Positions 14,486 to 21,380 of a stretch of DNA of 21,380 nucleotides are shown here, one piece after another. Positions within the stretch are counted from its first letter, which is position 1. Each line of letters opens with the position of its first letter. Origin of the DNA: Actinomycetes bacterium (lineage in GTDB: Bacteria > Actinomycetota > Acidimicrobiia > Acidimicrobiales > Palsa-688). Location of the stretch: NCBI GenBank assembly GCA_021821705.1, contig JAKACE010000001.1, forward strand, positions 1 to 21,380. The letters run 5' to 3'. The position numbers were made by a program, and so were the translations under genes. The notes under the pieces are model-generated. The model worked only from the letters and a program-made list of their open reading frames with translations. It made no database searches and was not told the DNA's origin.

Positions 14486-16069
14486 ATGAGCGACGTCCTG
14501 CACATGCCCGCCGAGAAGTTCGGTGAGGTCGTCGGGGGGCCGGCGCGGGCACGGGTCGTGGCGCTGCTCGCGGCCGTGATGGCCCTGGAGAGCGCCGACA
14601 ACGGCACTGTCGGCGCGGTGGCAGCGCAACTCGAGCGGACCTTCCACATTGGCAACACCGAGCTCGGCCTGCTGCTCACGGTCAGCTCGCTCATAGGCGC
14701 CGCCGGGTCCCTTCCCATGGGTGTGCTCGCCGACCGTGCCCGGCGCTCCAGGGTCCTGGTGGTGACGGTGGTTTTCTGGGCTGTCGCCACCGCCGCCTCC
14801 GGCATGGCTCAGTCCTATCTCATGTTGTTGTTCACCCGGCTGGCCCTGGGCTTGGTCATAGCGGCGGCGGGCCCGATCGTCGCTTCGCTGACCGGCGACC
14901 TGTTCCCGGCCCGGGAGCGCTCCCGGATCTACGGGATGGTGCTCACCGGCGAGCTCATAGGCGCCGGTGTGGGCCTGGTGGCGGCCGCCGACATTGCCAG
15001 CTTCGCCGGGTGGAGGGCGCCGTTCTTCTTCCTGGCCGTTCCCAGCCTGGCGCTGGCGTACGCCCTGCACCGGCTGCTGCCGGAGCCGGCCCGCGGTGGC
15101 CAGAGCTGGCTACGGCCCGGCGACGAGGAGATAAGGACGGCCGAGGACGTGGAGCGCGAGGGAGGCGATCCCTCGCCGCCGACCCAGGCCGACGCCGGGG
15201 TGCCGGCCGGTGAGTTGGTAGGCGAGGTGCGCGACCAGGCCCGCAGGCGCAGGGACGTAGAGGCCCGGCCCGGCCTGGTCCTACGGGAGGACCCCGAGAA
15301 GATGCGCCCGTGGGCGGCAGCGCGCTACATCCTGTCCATCCCCAGCAACCTGGTGCTCATCGGGTCGTCGGTGCTGGGCTATTTCTTCCTGGCCGGTCTG
15401 CGCTCTTTCGCTGTCCTTTTCGCCGAGGCACGCTTCCAGGTCAGCGAAGGCATCGTGACGCTGATGTTCCTGCCGATAGGTGCCGGCGCCATCTTCGGGA
15501 CGCTGTGGGGGGGCCGCCTGGTCGACAAGATGATCCGCCGGCACAAGATCGACGCCCGGGTGCGCGTTGCCGGGTTCGCCTTCATCGGCGCCTCGCTGGC
15601 CTTCCTCCCGGGCCTGGCAACCTCGGTCGTCTTCGTGAGCATCCCTCTCTACACCGTGGCCGCCGCCTTCCTGACGGCGCCCAACCCGGCCCTCAATGCC
15701 GCTCGCCTCGACGTTGTGCCGTCGCGGCTGTGGGGCAGGGGCGAGGCCGTACGGACGTTCGCCCAGTCCGTGCTGGAGGCCTTCGCCCCCCTGCTGTTCG
15801 GTTACGTCTCGTCGCTCTTCGGCGGCCCGCACGCCAGCTTTGGCAACGGGGTGGGCCCGGGGAACGGGGGGGGTGCGGTCTCGCCCGCCGTCGGCACCGG
15901 CCTCGAGTACACCTTCATCATCATGCTGGCGCCGCTGCTGGCCTCCGGGGGCCTTCTGGTCTTCAACAGCAGGTCATACCTCAGAGACGTGGCCACAGCC
16001 GATGAGTCCGAGAACATGGACTTCCGTCACGAACGGCCCTACAGTCAGAGCAGGGAGGGCGACGCGTGA
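14486..16069 (+). CDS. MFS transporter with long central cytoplasmic loop
   Basis: Major facilitator superfamily secondary transporter of 527 residues with 12 predicted helices. ATG 14486 places helix 1 at residues ~22-42; GAGGAG lies about 14 bases upstream, a long spacing. MFS motif A is seen as GVLADRARRSRVL (79-91) between helices 2 and 3. Residues ~200-278 form an unusually long, strongly charged loop between helices 6 and 7 (EEIRTAEDVEREGGDPSPP, then DQARRRRDVEARPG). The overall pattern (ALESADNGTVGAVAAQLERT) resembles Spinster-like or sugar-phosphate-type MFS members. The stop overlaps the GTG of the next transporter gene (GTGA). It is divergent from the formate dehydrogenase operon. 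Substrate unknown; formate or lipid-related cargo is only a guess from context. Confidence 0.9.
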   Translation: MSDVLHMPAEKFGEVVGGPARARVVALLAAVMALESADNGTVGAVAAQLERTFHIGNTELGLLLTVSSLIGAAGSLPMGVLADRARRSRVLVVTVVFWAVATAASGMAQSYLMLLFTRLALGLVIAAAGPIVASLTGDLFPARERSRIYGMVLTGELIGAGVGLVAAADIASFAGWRAPFFFLAVPSLALAYALHRLLPEPARGGQSWLRPGDEEIRTAEDVEREGGDPSPPTQADAGVPAGELVGEVRDQARRRRDVEARPGLVLREDPEKMRPWAAARYILSIPSNLVLIGSSVLGYFFLAGLRSFAVLFAEARFQVSEGIVTLMFLPIGAGAIFGTLWGGRLVDKMIRRHKIDARVRVAGFAFIGASLAFLPGLATSVVFVSIPLYTVAAAFLTAPNPALNAARLDVVPSRLWGRGEAVRTFAQSVLEAFAPLLFGYVSSLFGGPHASFGNGVGPGNGGGAVSPAVGTGLEYTFIIMLAPLLASGGLLVFNSRSYLRDVATADESENMDFRHERPYSQSREGDA

Positions 16070-17013
16070 TCATCAGCGTTATCCTCGCGCTACTGGCGGC
16101 CGTTTCGAACGCCGGCTCGAACGTCCTGCAACGCAAGGCCAACGCACAGGAACCGGCCGAACGCAGTTTCTCCCTGCGCATGATCTGGGACCTACTGCAC
16201 CGTCGGACGTGGTTGCTCGGGATCGTGTTCATCACTGCGTCCTTCGCCTGCCAGGCCGGGGCTCTGGGTACAGGCGAGCTGGCCATGGTGCAACCCCTGA
16301 TCATCCTGGAGCTACCACTGACCATGGTGGCGGGCAAGCTTTTCCTCGGCTCCGAGCTGCACCGCTACGAGTGGTTCACGATTGCGCTGCTCACAGCCGG
16401 CCTCGGAGGCCTGGTCGGGTCGCTGCAGCCCCACGGGGGGCGTTCGCAGGCCGGCACCCTGGCGTGGGCCGTCGGCATCGGGGCGACCGTCGCACTGGTG
16501 GCCTGCCTGGTCACGGCAGCACGCAAGCGGCGCGACGAGGTGCGGGCGGGGCTGCTCGGCGCGGGGGCAGGCATCACCTTCGGCCTGACGGCCGCCCTGA
16601 TGAAGGCCACGACCGGCCAGTTCGACCACGGCCTGGTGCATGTCTTCACGACGTGGCCCCTCTACGCGATGGTGGGAGGCGGGGCCGTCGGTATGTTCCT
16701 CGTCCAGAACGCCCTCCAGGCCGGGCACCTTTTCGCCGCCCAGCCCGGCATCTCGTTGCTGGATCCTTTCACCTCGATCGGCTGGGGGATCGTCGCGTTC
16801 CAGGAGGACACCACCCACGGCCTGTTGCTGGTCTTGGCCGGGGTGTCGGCAATGTGCATGGTCGTCGGTGCCGTGCTTCTCAGCAGGTCTCCCGTCCTTC
16901 AGGGAGCCCAGCAGCAGGACAGTGAAAGCGGCGGGCGCAACGACGGCGAGCCCACCTCCTCCACTGCCGGCCCGCAGAGCCCGGGCCCCCAGCGGGTGCC
17001 TTCGCAAAGCTGA
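16066..17013 (+). CDS. DMT/EamA-like integral membrane transporter
   Basis: Drug/metabolite-transporter superfamily protein of 315 residues with about nine to ten hydrophobic helices. It starts at GTG 16066, overlapping the MFS stop, with GGGAGGG about 8 bases upstream. Features are an N-terminal helix followed by SNAGSNVLQRKANAQEP, then ALGTGELAMVQPLIILELPL in the first half and ALQAGHLFAAQPGISLLDPF in the second half, the internal repeat expected of EamA/NIPA-like proteins. The last ~33 residues (from QGAQQQDSES) are a hydrophilic Ser/Pro/Gln-rich tail. Cotranscribed with the MFS gene. It could export a metabolite or carry Mg2+ (NIPA-like); the sequence does not decide this. Confidence 0.87.
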   Translation: MIISVILALLAAVSNAGSNVLQRKANAQEPAERSFSLRMIWDLLHRRTWLLGIVFITASFACQAGALGTGELAMVQPLIILELPLTMVAGKLFLGSELHRYEWFTIALLTAGLGGLVGSLQPHGGRSQAGTLAWAVGIGATVALVACLVTAARKRRDEVRAGLLGAGAGITFGLTAALMKATTGQFDHGLVHVFTTWPLYAMVGGGAVGMFLVQNALQAGHLFAAQPGISLLDPFTSIGWGIVAFQEDTTHGLLLVLAGVSAMCMVVGAVLLSRSPVLQGAQQQDSESGGRNDGEPTSSTAGPQSPGPQRVPSQS

Positions 17014-17034
17014 GGCGTTACGACCTCAGTTTGC
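17004..17034 (+). terminator. Hairpin terminator overlapping the DMT transporter stop
   Basis: GCAAA-(G)-CTGAGG (17004-17015) pairs with CCTCAG-TTTGC (17024-17034): 11 bp with one bulged G and an 8-base loop. An outer AGCGGG (16991-16996) / CCCGCT (17034-17039) may extend it. The DMT stop codon (17011-17013) lies inside the left arm. Confidence 0.75.
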
Positions 17035-17170
17035 CCGCTGCCAACGTTTGCCGCCGCAACCAACGCATAGACAAGAAGCATCCGCCGCTGCGGCCCAGGC
17101 CAGGGCAGCAAAGAGGTCGGCCAGCCGGTGCGGGCGTAGACGAGCGACGCCGGCCCACCCGATGCCGGGG
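17035..17170. other. Convergent intergenic gap without recognisable genes
   Basis: Between the DMT terminator and the end of the minus-strand YbaK-family gene. I see no supported coding frame, RNA gene or clear additional repeat here. Confidence 0.5.
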
Positions 17171-17635
17171 TCAGGCCACATCCGCCGGCTCACCCCTGGT
17201 CATGGCCACCAACTGCTCGTAGGTGGTGGCGAACACGGCGTGCGGGGTGCCGGCTGCCGCCCAGATGGTCGGGTGGGCGGCCAGATCCACGTCGACGAGC
17301 GCCCGCAGCGGCGACGGGTGCCCGACGGGGGCCACCCCGCCTATGGGCTGGCCGGTGGCCGCTCGTACCTCGGCTCCGGTCGCTCGCCGCACCGGCCCCA
17401 GGCCGAGCCTGGCCTCGACCTTGGCCGTGTCCACCCTGTGGGCGCCACTGGTCATCACGAGCACGGGCGTCGTGCCGGCGATGAACACCAGGCTGTTGGC
17501 GATGGCACCGACCTGGCAACCCAACGCCGCCGCCGCCTCCGGCGCGGTACGGGCCGAAGCGCCCAGTTCGACGACCTCCGACGACGGAGCGACTCGGGAC
17601 AGGACGTCGGCGACCGCTCTGACATTCGGGTGCAC
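17171..17635 (-). CDS. YbaK/EbsC-family aminoacyl-tRNA deacylase-like protein
   Basis: Single-domain protein of 154 residues of the YbaK/ProX (tRNA editing) family, which hydrolyses misacylated tRNA in trans. Conserved patterns are VVELGASARTAPEAAAALG (22-40), VLVMTSGAHRVDTAKV (58-73), GQPIGGVAPVGH (95-106) and IWAAAGTPHAVF (124-135). The segment IANSLVF (45-51) has Asn47 where family members such as E. coli YbaK have the functional Lys (K46), so activity may differ. I chose GTG 17635 because the family begins near here (HPNVRAVADVL) and AGGA lies about 8 bases upstream; GTG 17671 would add 12 residues. It follows the XylF-like gene by 57 bp on the same strand and could share its transcript. 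Confidence 0.88.
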   Translation of the reverse strand: MHPNVRAVADVLSRVAPSSEVVELGASARTAPEAAAALGCQVGAIANSLVFIAGTTPVLVMTSGAHRVDTAKVEARLGLGPVRRATGAEVRAATGQPIGGVAPVGHPSPLRALVDVDLAAHPTIWAAAGTPHAVFATTYEQLVAMTRGEPADVA

Positions 17636-17692
17636 GGACCGATCCTGCCACGGCCGGCCGGCCCTGTGCACCCGACGCCGGGGGCGGGCCCG

Positions 17693-19012
17693 TCAGGGCG
17701 TGATGCCGGCGGCTGCGCAGGCCGCCGCGCTGGCATAGGGCGCAGCGCACAGCTGGGTGACGGGAACGAACTTGTCGGCGATGACCGTGCTGTTCATGTT
17801 GGAGGTCGTGACCCACTCCGGCTTCAAGAGCACGGAGGGCACCGCCACGTGGGCCGTGGTGTCCTCGGTGCTGCCGTTCACCAGCGCTGCCGGCGGGGTC
17901 ATGCCGGCGCGGGCGTACACCGCAACGGCCGCTGCGGCCTGCGCCTCGAGGTAGATCGGTTTGTAAACAGTGCCGCACTGGTAGCCGTCGAGGATGTTCC
18001 CCAGGCCGGTCAAGGTGGCGTCCTGGCCCGTCACGGGGAACGACTTCGCCTTTATGCCCTTGGTCTGGAGGTACTTGATGATCGGCGCACCGTTCTCGTC
18101 GTTGGGCATCAGCAACGCGTTGATGCCCGGGTGGGCCGTGTACTGCTGCTCGAACTCGGTCAGGGCGACACTCGGGGTCCAAGTACCCGCCGGTTGGCCG
18201 GCGTCGGTGTACTTCCCCGATTTGAACAACGGGTTGAGCACAGACCAATAGCCGTTGTAGAAAAGGGTGGCGTTGTTGTCGGTCGGCGCTCCGCGCATGA
18301 CGAGTACGTCGGGTTTGGCGACGTGCCACTGCTGGACGCAGCTGACCAGGCCCTGGCCGAGCAGTTTGCCTACCTGCACGTTGTCGAAGCTGACGTAGTA
18401 CGAGCGGCTGCCGCCGAGCGTCAGCCGGTCGTAGTCGACGACGGCCACCCCGTGCGCCTTGGCGTAGGACTCGACCTTGGCCCCGACACCAGAGTCCAGA
18501 GGGCACAGTATGATGACCCTGTCACCGTCGGTTACGTCCGCTTGGGCGTCCGCGTACATGGTGGAGTCGCTGCCGTGAGCGTTGACGACGGAGAACTTCG
18601 TTATCCCGGCCTTCTGCAGGGCCTCGGTGAGGTACGGCGCATCGAACTCCACCCATCGCGTCGACGAGATGGTATCGGGCATTATGACGCCGACCCCACC
18701 TTTGCCCTTGGCCGCGATCTTGCGCAGCAGGCTCATGGTGCTGAAGTCGAGCTTGAACGAACTGGCGGAAATGCCGCCGGTAGAGCCGGCAGGGGTCGTC
18801 GAGGCCGGCACGGTGGTGGCCGCGGCCGTTGTGGTGGCCGCCTTCGCCGTCGTCGTGGTCGCGGCCGCTGTGGTGCTGGTGGCAGCCGCCACTGTGGTGC
18901 TCGTGCTCCCTGTGGCCGTATTGGCCTTACCGCTCCCACAGCCGGCTGCGACCAGGGCAATGACGGCGCTGGACGCCACGGCCAAGGCCCTGCGCCTGTT
19001 GGTGATGTGCAT
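17693..19012 (-). CDS. xylF: XylF-like xylose-type substrate-binding lipoprotein
   Basis: Surface-anchored sugar receptor of 439 residues. ATG 19012 has GAGG 6 bases upstream. A lipoprotein signal (NRRRALAVASSAVIALVAAGC) gives lipidated Cys25. Residues ~28-78 form a low-complexity Ala/Thr tether, longer than usual. The binding domain matches E. coli XylF at the places I recall as xylose contacts: Arg119-Trp120 (STRWVEFD), Asp195-Arg196 (VDYDR), Asn246/247 (APTDNNATLF), Trp278, Asn304-Asp305 (MPNDENG), Asp331 (VTGQDA) and Lys351 (VYKPI). FYNGYWSVLN and SYYVSFDN are also XylF-like. Xylose or a close pentose/hexose is therefore the likely ligand, by inference. The order ATPase, permease, binding protein differs from xylFGH of E. 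coli. Confidence 0.92.
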   Translation of the reverse strand: MHITNRRRALAVASSAVIALVAAGCGSGKANTATGSTSTTVAAATSTTAAATTTTAKAATTTAAATTVPASTTPAGSTGGISASSFKLDFSTMSLLRKIAAKGKGGVGVIMPDTISSTRWVEFDAPYLTEALQKAGITKFSVVNAHGSDSTMYADAQADVTDGDRVIILCPLDSGVGAKVESYAKAHGVAVVDYDRLTLGGSRSYYVSFDNVQVGKLLGQGLVSCVQQWHVAKPDVLVMRGAPTDNNATLFYNGYWSVLNPLFKSGKYTDAGQPAGTWTPSVALTEFEQQYTAHPGINALLMPNDENGAPIIKYLQTKGIKAKSFPVTGQDATLTGLGNILDGYQCGTVYKPIYLEAQAAAAVAVYARAGMTPPAALVNGSTEDTTAHVAVPSVLLKPEWVTTSNMNSTVIADKFVPVTQLCAAPYASAAACAAAGITP

Positions 19013-19031
19013 TTGTCGCCTCACTTTCCGT

Positions 19032-19046
19032 CGGGCCTGTGGCCCG
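19032..19046 (-). other. Hairpin just upstream of the XylF-like ribosome site
   Basis: CGGGCC-TGT-GGCCCG, a perfect 6-bp stem with a 3-base loop, ends about 10 bases before the GAGG ribosome site. It could shield the 5' end of the binding-protein message. Confidence 0.5.
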
Positions 19047-19084
19047 CCCGTTTGCTTTTCGATATGGCCGCGCCAGGCGCGTCG

Positions 19085-19105
19085 GCCGGCGGAGGTACCG
19101 CCGGC
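19085..19105 (-). other. 8-bp hairpin in the spacer
   Basis: GCCGGCGG (19085-19092) / CCGCCGGC (19098-19105) with loop AGGTA, a perfect stem. Confidence 0.55.
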
Positions 19106-19153
19106 GCTCGGATGGCACGACGCCCCTCCGTGGGCCGTAATCCTGTTGCGAAG

Positions 19154-19175
19154 AACCGGGGACCGCGGTCCGGTT
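19154..19175. promoter_or_regulatory. Operator-like palindrome in the spacer
   Basis: GGACCGCGGTCC (19160-19171) is a perfect 12-base palindrome. It is flanked by AACC on the left and GGTT on the right, with two extra G bases on the left side. Symmetric sites of this size are typical of LacI- or ROK-family sugar regulators, but no such regulator is in the window. Confidence 0.4.
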
Positions 19176-19222
19176 GGGCTCCGGCGCCACCCGAGGGTCG
19201 GTGACGGCACCGGAGCCAACCG
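19171..19222 (-). other. 13-bp long-arm stem in the spacer
   Basis: CGGTT-(G)-GGCTCCGG (19171-19184) pairs with CCGGAGCCAACCG (19210-19222), one bulge only. The loop contains further small repeats such as CACC/GGTG and ACCC-GA-GGGT. It shares CGGTT with the preceding palindrome, so the two structures exclude each other. Confidence 0.55.
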
Positions 19223-19338
19223 TCGCCGGCTGGGGAAGGCCGCCGGCCGCGGCGGGTGCCAAGCGAGAACACCCGTGCCGGGCCAACTGAGGGGGGCCAT
19301 CAGTGAAGCGGCCGTGCCCGCAGTCCGGGCGCCGTGCC

Positions 19339-19353
19339 CGCCGCAGGGCGGCG
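19339..19353 (-). terminator. Hairpin after the permease stop codon
   Basis: CGCCGC-AGG-GCGGCG, a perfect 6-bp stem with a 3-base loop, lies 29 bases beyond the permease stop (minus direction). It may act as a partial terminator or 3' stabiliser for the ATPase-permease message. Confidence 0.45.
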
Positions 19354-19382
19354 AGGAGGGATGGCTGCACGCCCGCCACCAC

Positions 19383-20726
19383 TCAGATGGTGACCGCCCG
19401 CCTGTGGGTTACCGCGTCCACCGTCACGGCCACCATCAGCACTAGGCCGGTGATGACGAACTGGAGGTACGCGCTCAGTTCCAGCAGGGCCATGCCGTTG
19501 ACGATGCCGGCTATGACAAGTCCCCCCACCACCCCGTGTATGACCTTGCCGCGCCCGCCGAACAGGCTGGTGCCACCGATGACGGCGGCAGCGATGGAAT
19601 AGAGCACCAACTGGCCACCGTCAACGCTGGTGGCGACCCCGCGGAACTGCCCGGCGATGAGCAGGCCGGCTATCCCGCCGTTGAGCGAGCACAGGGTGAA
19701 CGCCAGGGTGCGCACCCACCTGGTGCCGATACCGGCCCGGCGGGCGCCTTCGGTGTTGCCACCGATGGCGTAGACGTAACGGCCGACCTTGGTCCGGTTG
19801 AGCAGCAGGCTCCACACGAGCAGGATCCCCAGGACCTCGAGGACAAACCATGGCATCCCCCGGATGGGTGCCACCGCCAGTACTCCGCGGTTGGCATTGA
19901 CCAGGAGGGCGAGCAGGGCGCCGGCGGCAGCGACGGCCGCGATCTTCATGGCCGTCAGCCCTGCCGGCGGGGCCACCAGGCCGCTGGCGCGCCGGCGGTT
20001 GTCGCGCCTCCAGAGAAAGAGGCTGTAGGCGACGACCAGCCCACCGACGATGACCCAGGTGAGCGCCAGGTTGGTGATGTAACCGGTGGCGAAGTCGTTG
20101 AACAGGTTGTCGTTTATCGGCACAGTGCCGCCGTTGCCGAGCACCAACAACAATATCCCCTGCCAAGTGAGGAACCCGGCCAGCGTCACCACGAACGATG
20201 GCAACCCGAGACCCGTGATCAGGAGGCCCTGTACGAACCCTATGGCGGCGGTGGTGGCCAGCGCGGCAACGATCACGACGGCCAGGGGGAGCGGGTGTGT
20301 GGCGGCGAGCATCTCGGCCGCGACGGCACCGCCCAGCAGGCCGACGTAACCGACCGACAGGTCGATCTCCCCCAGTAGCAGGACGAATACGATACCCATG
20401 GCCATGACCATGTAGATCGAGCCCTGCTGCAGGAGGTTGACGAGGTTCTGGGCCGTGAGGAAGTGGCCGTTGTTGACTTCGAAGATGGTCGAGATGATGA
20501 CGAGACCGGCCACGACCGGCAGCAGGCCGCTGTCACCGCCGCGTACGCGCGCCATGTAGGCGCGCAGGTACACCGGCAACGAGACGACTCCCGAGGCCTG
20601 GGTTGCCCGGAGCGTTCCTCCTGCCTGCACCCCAGCCGCGTCCTGGTCTTGCGGCTCGTCGGCGACAGCCGCGCCGGCAGCCGGCGTATTTGGCGCCCCC
20701 GAAGACGTTCCCTGCGACAATGTCAT
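19383..20726 (-). CDS. xylH: XylH-like sugar ABC transporter permease
   Basis: Membrane permease of 447 residues, longer than RbsC (~320) and close to the XylH type. ATG 20726 overlaps the ATPase stop (ATGA) with AGGA about 8 bases upstream. The first ~60 residues are hydrophilic and Ala/Gly/Gln-rich. The conserved LLLGEIDLSVGYVGLLGG lies near residues 115-132, FLTWQGILLLVLGNGGTVP is the XylH-type central region, VYAIGGNTEGARRAGIGTRW is the ATPase-contact loop, and AAVIGGTSLFGGRGKVIHG the C-terminal hallmark. About twelve hydrophobic helices are visible, with a charged loop (WRRDNRRRASG) in the middle. The XylF-like lipoprotein downstream supports a xylose-type importer. Confidence 0.93.
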   Translation of the reverse strand: MTLSQGTSSGAPNTPAAGAAVADEPQDQDAAGVQAGGTLRATQASGVVSLPVYLRAYMARVRGGDSGLLPVVAGLVIISTIFEVNNGHFLTAQNLVNLLQQGSIYMVMAMGIVFVLLLGEIDLSVGYVGLLGGAVAAEMLAATHPLPLAVVIVAALATTAAIGFVQGLLITGLGLPSFVVTLAGFLTWQGILLLVLGNGGTVPINDNLFNDFATGYITNLALTWVIVGGLVVAYSLFLWRRDNRRRASGLVAPPAGLTAMKIAAVAAAGALLALLVNANRGVLAVAPIRGMPWFVLEVLGILLVWSLLLNRTKVGRYVYAIGGNTEGARRAGIGTRWVRTLAFTLCSLNGGIAGLLIAGQFRGVATSVDGGQLVLYSIAAAVIGGTSLFGGRGKVIHGVVGGLVIAGIVNGMALLELSAYLQFVITGLVLMVAVTVDAVTHRRAVTI

Positions 20727-21380
20727 GCTCCCTGTCCTTGCGCGAGGGTGGGGACCGGCCGGCTGGTGGTCCCGGTGGTGACGAGGTCGACGACCATCTG
20801 GCGATCGAGGTGCGCTGCCGGTATCGAGGCCACCATGCGGCCCAGGTACAGTACGGCGATCTGGTCGCACACGGCGAAGACGTCGTTGAAGTTGTGCGAC
20901 ACGAAGATGACCGCCAGGCCGCGTTCGGCCAGCCGTCTGGTCAGGTTGAGCACCATGGCGGTCTGAGCGACCCCGAGCGCGGCCGTCGGCTCGTCCATGA
21001 TGACCAGCTTGGAGTTCCACATCACGGCCTTCGCCACCGCCACCGCTTGGCGCTGGCCGCCCGAGAGCGACGCGACGGCCTGGCGTACCGAACGCACCGT
21101 GGTGACGTTCAGACTGGCAAGGGTCTCGACGGCCGCCGATTCCATGGCGTTCTCGTCCAGCAGGAAGCGGCGCGTGATCTCACGGCCGAGGAACATGTTC
21201 TGGACGATGTCGAGGTTGTTGCAGAGGGCCAGGTCCTGGTAGACGGTCTCGATCCCGAGTGCCGCCGAGTCACGCGGGCTGCGGATGTGGACGGGCCTGC
21301 CTTGCCAGTAGATCTGCCCCGAGTCCGGCGGGTGTATCCCGGCGATCGTCTTCAGGGTCACCGATTTGCCGGCGCGGTTG
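20723..21380 (-). CDS. Sugar ABC transporter ATPase (N-terminus outside window)
   Basis: Nucleotide-binding subunit of the XylFGH-like importer, cut at the right edge; about 218 residues are visible and roughly 30-45 are missing. The window begins inside Walker A (NRAGKSVTLK). TVYQDLALCNNLDIVQNMFL contains the Q-loop, LSGGQRQAVAVAKAV is the ABC signature, KLVIMDEPTAALG is Walker B with the catalytic Glu, and VIFVSHNFNDVF holds the switch His. The protein ends about 40 residues after the H-loop, so it has one ATPase cassette, unlike two-cassette XylG or RbsA, and resembles FrcA-type proteins that work as a homodimer. Its TGA overlaps the permease ATG. Confidence 0.94.
   Translation of the reverse strand, partial: NRAGKSVTLKTIAGIHPPDSGQIYWQGRPVHIRSPRDSAALGIETVYQDLALCNNLDIVQNMFLGREITRRFLLDENAMESAAVETLASLNVTTVRSVRQAVASLSGGQRQAVAVAKAVMWNSKLVIMDEPTAALGVAQTAMVLNLTRRLAERGLAVIFVSHNFNDVFAVCDQIAVLYLGRMVASIPAAHLDRQMVVDLVTTGTTSRPVPTLAQGQGA

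Larger units (their letters stand above)
19013..19382 (-). other. 370-bp hairpin-rich spacer between permease and XylF-like genes
   Basis: No supported gene. On the transcribed strand it holds at least five inverted repeats (19339-19353, 19253-19275, 19171-19222, 19085-19105, 19032-19046) and a separate operator-like palindrome at 19154-19175. The last hairpin stands about 10 bases before the XylF-like ribosome site. It is long enough to carry an internal promoter, but I could not identify one. The arrangement favours separate control or stabilisation of the binding-protein message. Confidence 0.6.

Noticed and set aside
18780..18930. Simple-sequence repeat tract (Ala/Thr codons) that might be a variable or mobile repeat
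   Set aside because: It is in frame and directly follows the lipobox Cys of the XylF-like protein, the normal place for a flexible surface tether; codons vary, so it is not a perfect DNA tandem repeat.
16640..19204. An 854-codon open frame on the + strand across the DMT, YbaK and XylF-like genes
   Set aside because: Same reason: it crosses two terminator/intergenic regions and the strand-opposed conserved genes, and its composition (Arg/Gly/His/Ala) is that of a shadow frame.
19013..19382. Minus-strand open frames running through the 370-bp spacer into the XylF-like gene
   Set aside because: The residues upstream of Met at 19012 look random (Arg/Pro/Gly-rich), and a proper ribosome site and lipoprotein signal begin exactly at 19012.
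1..21380. CRISPR arrays, transposases, integrases, attachment sites, tRNA or rRNA genes
   Set aside because: None seen on either strand: no regularly spaced direct repeats, no cloverleaf-like sequences and no mobile-element protein motifs.

Overview
The window is high-GC DNA (roughly 70% by eye), densely packed with genes that often overlap by 1-4 bases and frequently start with GTG. Together with the leaderless-looking starts and the families present, this suggests a chromosomal segment of an actinobacterium. Ile ATA and Arg AGG codons are common for such GC content (first permease fragment: 5 ATA, 11 ATC, 0 ATT). That argues against Streptomyces-like codon use and fits a deeper-branching actinobacterial lineage; this placement is inference. 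I saw no tRNA, rRNA, insertion sequence, phage gene or CRISPR array.

Left block (+ strand, 1-4792): the end of a sugar-type ABC importer operon, with two RbsC/LsrC/LsrD-like permeases (the first cut by the window edge) and a secreted LsrB/RhaS-like binding protein. The binding-protein gene is preceded by two hairpins and closed by a perfect 13-bp terminator stem. Two enzyme genes follow: a beta-hydroxyacid dehydrogenase and a DHDPS/KDG-aldolase-family lyase, which together hint at sugar-acid breakdown.

Central block (- strand, 14253 down to 4824): six genes that overlap end to start: an HTH-hemerythrin protein, the formate dehydrogenase catalytic subunit (Cys, not Sec, at the active site), a four-cluster ferredoxin subunit, an NrfD-type membrane subunit, a putative 46-residue microprotein and an MGDG-synthase/MurG-like glycosyltransferase. 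They are probably one transcript. Downstream on the same strand are a second hemerythrin-like protein, whose C-terminal tail matches the first one, and a metallo-beta-lactamase-fold hydrolase. The notional pathway is formate oxidation passing electrons through Fe-S clusters to a membrane quinone site, beside two di-iron proteins that could sense or buffer O2, NO or iron.

Divergent block (+ strand, 14486-17013): an MFS transporter and a DMT/EamA-like transporter with a GTGA overlap, ending in a hairpin terminator. Between them and the HTH-hemerythrin gene lies a 232-bp divergent control region with a perfect 10-bp inverted repeat.

Right block (- strand, 21380 down to 17171): a xylose-type (XylFGH-like) ABC importer in the order ATPase (cut by the window edge), permease, 370-bp structured spacer, XylF-like lipoprotein, followed by a YbaK/EbsC-family protein whose usual catalytic Lys appears to be Asn. 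Both importers share a design in which the binding-protein gene comes after the permease behind a hairpin-rich spacer.
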